The notes under the pieces are model-generated. The model was not told the DNA's origin, searched no databases, and worked only from the letters and a program-made list of their open reading frames with translations. This document shows, in pieces, positions 37,901 to 49,900 of a stretch of DNA of 64,000 nt. The stretch's first letter is position 1. Each line of letters begins with the position of its first letter. A program made the translations under genes and the position numbers. The stretch comes from Nelumbo lutea (Eukaryota; Streptophyta; Magnoliopsida; Proteales; Nelumbonaceae): positions 30,640,193-30,704,192 of the forward strand of contig JAKGHH010000005.1 in assembly GCA_022828595.1 (NCBI GenBank). The letters run 5' to 3'.

Positions 37901-40900
37901 CTGAATGTGCGAAAGCAAATGTGGCAGGGTTCAGTTTCCAACATGTTTCTTTTGTGTGTTTGGGTTTCTTACAATGCTCACATACCACATCCCTTTTATC
38001 TTCCTTCTTCCTGTCCCTTTCTAAATCATCCCCTGATTTGGGTTTAATAGCTACAAGGGCTGGTGTAAGAGGCTGAGGTTGCATCATGACTTTCCTCCTG
38101 GTCTCTTCACTATGCACTAAGGAGTATGCCTGGGAGAGAGTCACACTATCTCTGGTCAATATCTGTTGCCACACAGCCCATAGCACATAGTTCTCACCAT
38201 TTAATTTGATGGAGGTCATTTGGACATTCAGATAATTAGGGGAAATCATAATACCAGTTTTATTATCACTACCTTCTCCAGTTGTTGCCATTATAGCAAA
38301 ATCACCACACCACAAAAAAAGGGTTCAACTACAAGAAACAAAAGTCACCCTTCACTATTTATCACTACACACACCACACCACACTTAAACACTGTTGTTA
38401 TGACACTACTGCTGTCATAGGGTTCAGCACCAAAAAACCCTATTGTTACCACACATAATAGACATAAACAGGGGGAAAAGCAGTCCATCAGCATACCTAT
38501 CAATCAGCACTGCCACATAGATGAAATCCAGTCCAAAGTAGAGAGAACACACTATACTATCAGCCAACCATAGAGTTCTGTTCACGCCTGTCCACAACCA
38601 TCCCTCTTCGAGTCGTCGATTAGAGGGTTTCCAGTAAACCACCACTATGAACACCACCACAGAAACTGGAGGCATAGTTACCTCCAAGAAGGAAAAACGA
38701 CCACTCCTTTTTGGTCTCTTATCGAACCTCCAACTAGTTTGTGAGTTATTTCAAAAAAAATAGTTTTGATATGGCGACCCAAGGAGAACAAAAAAAAAAG
38801 AGTTCAAGACTGATTTTCTAGTGCTCTGATACCATGTGAATGATTAAATTAACACTACTTCAGTCCTAGGTCTGAGATAAGAGAGAGAAAGAAGAAGAGA
38901 AAGAAGGATTTGGCCAGAGAAGAGGAAAAGTCAAGCCCTCTCAGCCAACCCACCTTGCATTTATAATCTTTGTATTAGAATACAAAAGACAGATCTGTCC
39001 CTCATTAAGTATGGGACACACAACTTAAACCCAGACAAAATAGATAAATCATCTTTAATTAAATAGACAAATGACCAAACTACCCTTGTACTGTCGATTC
39101 TAACATTCTTGTCCCAACTATAGGGTTCAACTACACAATCCTATTCCACTATTTCCTTTTATTAAGTGCATGCATTGAGCTGTCACTTATGGGGAACTCC
39201 CCAGAATAAACACAAAATGACAATTCAGGATTCATGTTCATAAGAGTTCAGCAAACCTTTTCATGTTAGCTGTCAACCTGGCACAAGCATCTATCTAGGC
39301 TTGGGACTGGTGGTGTAAGACAAATTAAAACTAGTTCAAGATCCAGGATCACATATACACTTATTTATCTGATATACATCATCATCATCATCCATGTCTT
39401 ATCCCAAGTATATGGGGTCAGCTACATGAATCCTGCTTCACCAATCCGTTCTATTTAAAACCATATCTACTATTAAATTATTAGTGCGTAAATCATTTCT
39501 TACTAATTCTAGCCATGTCACTTTTGTTTTAATGCTAGCAGTTTTAGCCCCATTCACTTGTAACAAATCACTTCTTATAACTGGAGCTGTTGGTGGTCTT
39601 CTATGCATGTGACCAAACATCTTAGTCTACTCTCATTTTATCACCTGTTGGATCTACTCCTAGGTTCCTTCGATGACTTCATTCCTGATCCCATTCTTTG
39701 TATTTTTTTTTCCACACATCCATCTTAGCATTCACATTTCTGCCACACTCATTTTCTGGGCATGTTGTTTCTAGACTGCCCAACACACTCCTCCATACAA
39801 TATAGTTGGCCTTGCAACCGTTTTATAGAATCTTTCTTTTAATCTAAGTGGTATTTGCCTATTACACAAAAGTTCAGATGCACCCCTCCATTTTCCCCAA
39901 CCTGCTCTAATTCTTTGGGTGGCATCCTCTTCAATCTCTCTCCTGTTATGAATTATTGAATCACGGTACCAGAAATAGTCACATTGAGTTATCACTTGGT
40001 CTCCAATCCTAAGTGTATCCTGATTTACGCTCCTATTATTACTAAATTTACATGTCATATACTCTTTTAGTCCTACTTGTTTTAAAACCTCTTGCTTCTA
40101 AGGCATTTTTCCATAATCTTAATTTTGCATAATCCTTTATTAGTTGCATTTAATATACATACATGTTATATAAAATTTAATTGGACTTGGATATTAACCA
40201 GATCAAATAAATTTAGATCTGAATCCAATCAATTTATGTAAACTGACCATCAAAATCCAGAATAATTGAGCCAGGTCTTGAACCACTGGACATTATTAAC
40301 AGCCCTACCTATCCCCACATATCAGGTGGATTTAAAATCACTTATTACAGAGGAAACAAAGAGTTCCAGGTATCACTAGCACCTCTAATTCCTGGGTATG
40401 GGAAACCTTGTTCTACTCACTGTCACACATCCATAATTCCATTTAGTTTTGGATAAAAAATGCTCAATTTTGAAAGTTTGATGGAACCAGTGGGTCCCCT
40501 CATAGGCACTTGGCCCATTTTTTTGCTGCCTACAAGGAATCAACAATATCCAATGCCTTCACAATAAGTAGTACATTCAATCTCTATATGTTAGATCCTT
40601 CAATTGGTACACTCGGTTGGCATCAGGATCAATTATCAAATGGGACACAACATGCTTCGACAACACAACTGGTTAGTTATAAAAGAAATTTATTAATTAC
40701 TAATCAATGTTTTTAAAACATGGATTTCTGACACGAGGCATTTCACAACTTGGAGGCATGAAACATAGTTTACAGTGCAAAAGGCGTAAGCCTACCATAC
40801 ACAAAGAGGCGTAAGTGTTGTGTGGATGTTTTATATGTTTTATTATGGTCTCATGTGATTGGGTTCATATGTAGCGTGCTATCATCAGTTTTTTGGGGTC

Positions 40901-43900
40901 CAGGGAGCATATGCCCCCCAGCATGGGTGTGGAAGACAGCAAATCCTGTAAAATGGTATTTTGATAATACTATAATAAATAAATTTCGAGGGTTTTAATC
41001 CTCTGGATTATGTTAGTATATAATGGAGAACATAATAAAATGGTTACCCACTTTTTCCTATAGCATTTTATTATTGTAAGTAGTTTAAATACAAAAGAAT
41101 AAGAGGCGTAAGACACTTGTATAAAGCGCAATTTAGGCATATACTTCATATGCCAATAGGCTGAAAGTGTATGCCTCTATGCTGGAGGCATATGCCTCAA
41201 GGATCAGATCAGACGATCAGTATGCTTCTAGGCTGGCACCTCTAGGCATTTACTTAGCACCTCGCCTGGAGGCGTGCCTCCAAGCATATGCCTCCAGCAT
41301 TTTCTAAAATAATTTTATTAATATGGCCAAAACAAAACAAAAGCCAAATAAATGTCTTAATGAGTACATTAGCATTATGGAAACCTACATCAATGAATAG
41401 AGAAATTAAAGGAGACTACAATTGTTCAAATATGTGCAACACATTTCTTTCCAAAGATTTCCACATTTATGGAGGCAATCAAACTACAATCTTTCAATGC
41501 CTTAGATTCTTAGGCAAGCAATGTTTAAAGGAAAATTGCCTTATCCCACCTAGTTTTCCAATCCTCGCAAACCTAAAAAGTCTATCTATGGTCTCAAGCA
41601 ATCTTCCCATCTGTGGTTCAATAAATTTAGTTATACCATTAAAAGGCATGACAAAAAAACTTTTATTAATGGAACAAAAGTAGCCCAAAGGGCGAAAAAA
41701 TCCCAGAGAGACTTTTATGGAAAGGTTGGTATGAGGAAAAAAGGAATACACTTGGTCAGTTGGGACCAAATTTGTTCTCCCAAAGGAAAAGGGGGTCTGG
41801 GGATTAGGAAACTGAAAACATTTAGTAAGCCCTCCTTGGAAAATGGATCTAGAGGTTTGGGACAGGGGATAGCTGGTGGAGGAGACTGGTTGCAGCTAAA
41901 TATGACACTGACAGAGATGACTAGATAACTAACTCTAGTGTTAATTCCTTACGGTGCTCCATTTGGAAGAAGATCATGGATTTGTATCCTTTGCTGAGTA
42001 GGGGTCTGGTTCTGAAGGTGGGAAATGGTCAGCTTTTAAAATTCTGGAAAGACAAATGGTGTTCAGAAAAGTCTTTGGCAGAGTTATTTCCCCAGTTGTA
42101 TCTCCTGGCTGGCAATCAGGAAGCTTTGGTGGCTGAGTGCTATGAAGTCTCAAACAACTCCATCATTTAGAACCCCTCATTTAGAAGAAACTTCCAGGAT
42201 TGGGAAATTAACCAAGTGAGGGAGCTGTATGAGCTGATTTCCAATCAGACCATAAACCTGCTGGAAGAAGATAGTTGAAGCTCGATCTGGAGTGCAGACG
42301 AATCATTTTCAGTAAGGTTCTTTCCCAGATTTTTGGAAGGAGATAACAGACCTGTTTTTCCAGCTGCTACTATTTGGAATGCAACAGCCCCTACCAAAGT
42401 AAGTGCTCTTGTCTGAACTGCTGCCCTGGACGGATGCCTCACTAAGGAAAATCTGATGAGGAGATGAATGCAGATTCAAGACTTAAGTTGTGTGTTATGT
42501 GGTCGGGAGGAAGAAGATAAATGCCATTCATTCCTCCACTGTTCTTTCGATGTCTCTATGGAATCACTGTGGCTGTATCCTGGGCCATGCTAAATTCTGT
42601 GTTGGATCTGCTATGGTGTTGGGATTGTTTAAGGCTTTCCAAGTTGGCCTAAAGTGTTTGGAGATCAATACCTACAGCAGTGATCAGCACTATCTGGGTG
42701 AAGAGAAACAATAAAGTGTTCCAGAACAAGGCTAAAGAAGTAGACAGCCTCATTTCTAGTTCATTTGGCAAAGTGGTGTCTTGGACTGCATCCGTAAAGG
42801 GTTTCCAAACCAGGGAGTTTGGAGCCCATCTGAACTCTAGATGTCTTCTTGAGTTGTAACGTAATCTGGGTTTCGGGCCTAGTTTCTCTTAAAAGGGGCC
42901 TATTTGTATCCTATTTCCATTTCTTAATAAAATTACCTTACATTTTTCAAAAAAAAAAAAGTTTCCTACTACTTTGAATGGGCACATTGATGATATTGTG
43001 CTAATTGAAAGTGTTGTTATTGAGAAGTTGAGAAATATCAATTGAAGCAATTCCTGCATTTAATTTGAGATTAAAGACTTGTTATGCCCACTCTATTATT
43101 GTTCTTTATGTGGGAGTTATAACATAATATAAAAGGACAGCATTGCCCCTGGTTACACATATCATGCTTTGCTACAGTACTGTCATAATTGAAGACTACA
43201 ACCATGACAAATTAGACCTTGACAGATAAGCTAAAACCATAACCTATTCAGTAAAAAATCAAAATGTAACCAGATTCATTTGGAATTCTCAATTGGAAAA
43301 TCTAATGTTCATTCACCTATATGTCTATGGCACGCAAAGAGTGAGAAAAAAACCATCGAAGTCAACAGCACAGGTATGTGATTGAGTAAACCTTTGGGCA
43401 TGTAAAACCATTTCTTCTTTTACACCATAAGAATCAGATTCAAGATTAATCTGCAGTTTTTCTTTGCAATGTGGCGACTCTACAAGCAATACACCTTGAT
43501 TGAGATCAATGAATGTACTGATAAGACACATTTCTGGAACCTGTACATTCAAAGTTACAAGCATGAGATTGATCATTATCTTCAATTTCAATGGTTAGAG
43601 ATGAAGAAAACGTAGTGGCCTATAAGACATGTAATGTGCATGTTATAACCAAGAAAGCATATGCTGAATCGCGAAAATTTAGTCCAAGTTACATTAGAAA
43701 AGTTTCATGATGGGAACTTTTCATTTCACCAATAATGTAAAATAGGAGTAGACAAAGCTACACCAATCCGTCATTGAACAAAAATTGACACCTGACCAGA
43801 TTATTAAGAGTAGGCAAGTAAGACCACATAGATTATTAGCAGACAGCTACATTAGAAAAGTTTTCATGAAACTAACTCTTCAATTTGACCATTATCGTAA

Positions 43901-46900
43901 AACCTTGTAGACAATTTTTACGAAGTCCATCCCAATTGTATCCAAATAAAGACTTCAAAATCTAAATGTAGTCACTACACACTACCAGCTAGTCTAATAT
44001 CTGAGACCCTTGCAAACCGGCATTCCAATCAGTTGATACAGATCTAAAGATGAAAGATGAACAACAAGTAGTAAAAAGAAAAGGATGATCAGGACATAAA
44101 AAAGGAAGGGTTCGCTATATGGATCTAAAGATATTATCATCAACAAATTTATCATGATCCACAAAGTTTCCTTGCTTTGAAACCATCTTTTTGTGAATAA
44201 TAAGAAAGAAGGGGGAAGAGAGAATTGGGCCAAACAATACATGTCAATCTGCCTCTGTCTGGTGAGACACTCTTTATAAAATATTTATATTATCCAAAAT
44301 ATAAAAATTCCAATGGAGATGATATTACATTTAAGTCCTTTGTGTATGATCCAGGTGCTGTATTATCCCTGGGCTATGGAATACATTTGAAAATGCACAC
44401 ATAATTTTATAATGCAATAAATTTTTTATTACTTCTAGGAAAATGACTCGTCTTCTTTACCTGTACATTGTTCTTTTATATATTATTGAGGACATCAATC
44501 AAAAAGGTGGAAAAAAAATAGTGTCAGGGTAAAGAGAACAGAGGATAATCCAACAAATATACCATTCATGTTTACCAATAAAATCTAAAATCTATTTTCT
44601 ATGACAGTAACTAACAAAAGGAATAACAGTATATTTGACAGCAAGTCTAGTGAGGTCTTGTTTATAACTGATAAATCTGAACATACATCAGGCTTGACTT
44701 GGAGTAATTTTGAAAGAATGATCTCTAGTTTCATTAATGCTTGGGAAGTTCTCAACTCAGGTTCCCTGTTGATGAATATGAACTCAAAACCTATACATGT
44801 GTTTTGATGCATGAGGAGAATATTCCGAGTACACCAGACTTGTCAAAACCAAACTATAGATGAGCCAGCCATCTAGATGTGCACATCTCTGGTTCAACAA
44901 CGTAGATTCTGACCAACAACTCTAACATTATAAAAATGCAAGTCCCAAGAAGAATTGGTCATTTAACAAGTGAATCTACACATGATACAATACTTAAACA
45001 AGATATTCATCCTCCTAAGCAAACACAAGGGAATGTCATGCCTAAAAAAATTGAGAACATACAAGCAGATGATAACAGAGAAAACGTCTATGTATAGGCA
45101 ATGAAGTTGGATAAATCATGCACAAAAGTAGACAGTTAACCTTCTTCTGAGTAAGAATTTCCCCATTTGGGCTTTTGAGAATCCATTCCCGATCATGTAA
45201 CAGGCCTGCTCAATCATTCACAGTAAAAAGAATGAAATGTTGTACTTGAATACTGCAATCTTCAATAATAACAATCAATACTCTCAAGATGCTATCTTAT
45301 ATAATAAGATGGTGAATAGTTCAGACTTCTGACAATATATTTACAAAAAAAGCAACAGAATTAACTCTCTTATTGCACCCTAAGAATTCTGACTAGTTTT
45401 GAGGGGTTTAAACCCTATATGACAAAAAACCCTTCATTGTTGTCAAGGTGTAGACAATTCTGGTCAACACTGGGGCACCTAGTTGCCTAGGTGACATCTA
45501 GGTGATGAGAATTTTATAATATAAAGGAGTAACTTCTGACTAGTCCACTAGTTTTATATACCATTAATCATGCATATTAATTGAAAATTAGCAATTCTCT
45601 TTATTAAGAACATTAAATTTCCTCTGAAAATGTGGCAAATCATCATACCTAAAAGATAAAAAAAAATCTTTTAAATATAATTAATTTCATTCTTTTCAAT
45701 ACTAATAGAACAAAAACAGCCTTCTGAAATGAATGGACTGTTTAAAAAGATGCAGAAAAGTTATTGAGAACAGCAGAAATAAAGAATCAAGAAGAGAGAA
45801 GAGGAAGAAGAAGGTGGTGGCAGTAAGGGCTCAGAGAGAGATTTTCAAATCTAATATCCTCTTACACCCCTAATCCCTTTTCATTAACTTAATTTTAGTA
45901 ACTTACAGAGATAATTAAAAGTACATAATATAAGAAAGGACCAAGTTGAAGCCCATTACAGCAAAGAGCACAAAGAAAACAAATATGATAACAGTCTATG
46001 GGCCATTCGGCCCATCTTCTCTACACTCCCCCTCAAGCTGTGCATAAATGTCAATCATGCCAAGATTGCTAGTATCATGCTGAAGTTTAGTCTTGGGGAT
46101 GCCCTTGGCAAGGAAATCAGCTAACTGTCCTTCAGAAGAGATAAAAGGTAGACAAACTTCTCCAGAAGCCACTCTTTCTCAAATAAAATGCCTATCAACT
46201 TCAATATGTTTGGTTCTGTCATGTTGCACCAAATAGTGAGCAATGTTGATGACAGCCTGATTATCACAATATAACATTAATGGCTTATCATGCTCAATAC
46301 CCAATTCCTCGATCAAGGATCGAAGCTACAGCAGCTCAAAAACTCCATGAGCCATGGCTCTGTATTCAACTTCGGTTGAAGATCTGGCAACAACTGATTG
46401 TTTTTGCTTCTCCAAGAAACAATATTACCTACCACCAAGCCACAGTACCCAGAAGTTGATCTTTTGTCATCAATATTTCCAGCCCAATTAGCATCTGTGT
46501 AAGCTTCAAGTTTCATATGACCATGCTTAGCAAATAGAATTCCCTTTCCAGGAGAATCCTTCAAATAACACAGAATTCGTTCTACTGCCGCCATGTAAGT
46601 GTCCCTGGGAGCATGCATGAACTGACTAATGCAGCTGACAGCATATGCAATGTCTGGCTGAGTCATGCACAAATATAGCAGCTTCCCAAGTGTTAGCGTA
46701 GGGGTATTTCTGTCTTTATACCTTGATTGATGTTGCTGATCTGTAATGTTGTGTTGAAACATGTGCTCTTAACTTAAGTAAGGGCACATAGGTCTTTTCA
46801 GTTATGTTTTAATAATAATATAAATAGTTACTAGCCGACTGGGAGAAGTCAAGTTGACTCTTTCAGTTCGAACCAGCATTCTCTCTTCTCTCTTTCTTTC

Positions 46901-49900
46901 TCTCTTTCTTTATCACTCTTTCTTCTTCTACATAACTGAACTCAGTCAAGCCGAATTCTAAGGCAAACCTGAATTATAACATGGTATCAGAGCAAGGTTA
47001 AATCTGCCTAAATTTCTGCTTGCCTAGGGTTCATTCTCTGCGCACCCTATCTAGGGTTTTCTTCTTTTTTTTTTTTTTTTTTTCTGTGTTCGATTGGAGA
47101 TAAGGGAAAAGGGCTGAAAAGGAGTGATCACCCTCTTCCTTTAGGGGGTCTCTATGCCTCCAGTCAGGTCGTATGTGGTTGGTTGCTGTGATTTCTGAGA
47201 CCGCTCTCTCCTAGTAGAGGAAGAATAGAGGGCTGAACTGTGTGTGGCTGTTGTGTGTGAAGCGGCTGTTGTGTGTGGACTGCTCTCCTGCTCGCATGGG
47301 TGTTACTTCAGTGATAAGGTAAGGGATTTCAGTGCATGAGATCTGTTATGGATTAAATAGAAGGTGTGTTTCAGACCATTTGCTAGGGTTTCGGCCAGTA
47401 AGTATAGGGTTTATGTTGGTTTCTTTGTGCGTTTTGAAGGAAGAGATATGATCATATAGTGGTGAGATTTCAGGTAGTTGTAGGAGTAGGGTTTGTGGTG
47501 TGAGCACACTTTTCAGCAACAACAAGTGCTGAAATCAGTGTGACAGGTGTGATCTAGGGTTTGTGGTGTAAAGAGCACACATTCCAGCAACAATTAGTGT
47601 TGCAATCAATGTGGCAGGTGTGACCTAGTGGTGTGTAGTGTGCAGATCTCAGTGATAATAGAATTCAGCATGTGTGCAGAATTGGTGATAACATAATGAG
47701 AGACAACAATGATTATAAACCTAGTGTGATTGTGCCTACAGACTACCTGAATGTTCAGATGACCTCCATTAAGTTAAATGGAGAGAATTATGTGCCTTGG
47801 GCTAAATCCGTTGAAGTCTTTCTAAAGGCAAAGAAGAAGGTAAAACACATCAGAGAGGAGAAACCCTCCTTTGACTCTCACGAGTATGAAGATTGGGAGC
47901 AAGAGGACGCTCAGATCATCACATGGTTGTGGAATAGTATGGAACCCAGGATTAGTGTGAACTTCATGTTCCTTGATATTACCAAAGATGTGTGGGACCA
48001 TGCGAAGAAATTGTATCCGGGGCAGGACAATACAACCAGAGTTTATCAGCTTTATCAAGAGTACTTTAATCTGCAACAGGGCAATCAGAGCCTTGAGAAG
48101 TACTATGCCAACATGAGGAACATACGTAATGAGTTGAGTGTCTATCATCCTCTCACTTTTGATGTCAAGATTCAGCAACAACAGAGAGAGCAGCTTGATG
48201 TGACTAGATTTTTGGTGGGACTAAAGTCTGAATATGAACCAGTACGGGCTCAGATATTAGGGGGATCAGCTCTTCTGTCCCTAGAAGAGGTATTTGCTCG
48301 ACTTCGGAGGATTTCTATCGGATCTACTAAGAACTCTAATATCTCAGATAGATCTGCCTTTGTTGCATCGAGAGGCCGTGGTGGTAGAGGTGGAGCTCGG
48401 GGAGCTCAATCTGGCCGTGGTGTTGGTAGTGGTTCTGCATATGGCCGAAGTGGCAATGGTGGGTCTACTTATAATCGTGGTGGTGGTCGTACTGGGAGCA
48501 GAGATTCAAGGGGAGCCCGTGGTAGAGGACGTAGCTCAGGCCCGAGGAAGTGCACTCATTGTGGTATGGATGGACATACCATCAACTATTGTTATGATTT
48601 ACATGGTCCTCCCTCAACCTGGGCCAATCATGTCGTAACCGGTAACTCAAGTTCCAGCTTTAAACAGGAGAATCATTCATCTGACCAGTTGCCTCCTACA
48701 TCCACAGATGGTCCCATGAAGGAGATGGTGAGTGTTCCCCGTGATGAATATGAGAGGTTTATCCAATCACAGCAGAACACGACGACTTTTGCTCACTCAG
48801 GTATGGCTTGTCTGGCATCTACACCCAATCCCTGGATCATTGACTTTGGAGCCTCCGATCACATGACTGGAACTCCAGGTGTGTTTTCCTCCTTATCTCA
48901 TTGCTCAACATCACAATCTGTCACCCTTGCTAATGGTTCCACATCCTCAATTTGTGGTGTTGGTAATGTTGACCTAGATCCTGTATCCCTCTCATCAGTT
49001 CTGTATGTTCCTAAATTGCCTTTTAACCTTATGTCTGTTAGTAAGCTGACCAAATCACTTAACTGCTCCATTACCTTTTATCCTTCTATGTGTGTCTTTC
49101 AGGATCTCAAGACGGGGATGAAGATTGGTGGAGGGCATGAAGCAGGTGGACTGTATTATCTTGACGGTGGTGGTGGTAGAACTTCAACAGCTCTCCAGTC
49201 ATCTCTTTCTCCTCTCCAGTGGCACTGCCGATTTGGTCATCCGTCGCTCAAAGTCTTGAAGTCCTTGGTTCTGTCCTTGAGTCAGCTTTCTGTTTTGGAT
49301 TGTGAGTCGTGTCAGTTTGGTAAACACCATCGTGTTCCCTTTAGTTCTAGGGTTGATAACCGTGTGTCGAGTCCTTTTTCTTTAGTTCATTCAGATGTTT
49401 GGGGTCCTTATAAAGTAATGTCATATAATGGATACAGATATTTTGTCATTTTTGTGGATGATTTTTCAAGGATGACGTGGCTCTATTTAATGAAAGAAAG
49501 AAGTGAATTGTTTACCATTTTCCAAAAATTTTGTGCTGAAATTCGTAACCAATTTGGTACCCATATCAAAGTTTTTCGTTCTGATAATGGCCGCGAATAT
49601 TTATCCTCATCATTTCAGGAATACCTAGACCAATACGGCATTATACATCAGACCTCGTGTACCTACACCCCACAACAAAACGGGGTGGCTGAGAGAAAGA
49701 ATCGCCATCTCCTTGAAATAGCAAGATCCCTAATGCATCACATGCATGTTCCCAAACCTTTTTGGAGTGATGCAGTGCTTACCTCTTGTTTTCTGATTAA
49801 TCGGATGCCCACGTTCATTCTTGATGGTCAGTCTCCGTTTCAGGTCTTGTTTCCCACTTTGTCTCCATTCCCTCTTACGCCGAGAGTTTTTGATGTGTCT

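Larger units (their letters stand above)
34355..39105 (-). mobile_element. Copia-I: deleted Ty1/copia element with unlike LTRs
   Basis: Minus-strand order: LTR (38835-39105), PBS, deleted gag fused to protease, integrase, RT, RNase H, polypurine tract, LTR (about 34355-34724). The two LTRs share the CAGATCTG(T/C)CC region and a general layout but are not colinear copies. The expected duplication of TTCTT (39106-39110) is not found at the left end. Either the element is recombinant or two related elements are joined. Confidence 0.8.

Noticed and set aside
40711..41310. Confident assignment as hAT MITE
   Set aside because: Inverted ends are weak and I could not find an 8-bp duplication.
43325..43591. 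An 88-residue minus-strand protein starting [10 protein letters not shown]
   Set aside because: Both ends are intron read-through; only 43392-43540 is exon d of ABA3.
46313..46762. A 149-residue copia protein starting [12 protein letters not shown]
   Set aside because: The first residues are Copia-D LTR read backwards; it is a chance fusion at an insertion junction.
48294..48638. Plus-strand V/L-rich 114-residue frame
   Set aside because: Shadow of the RG-rich gag stretch of Copia-D in another frame.
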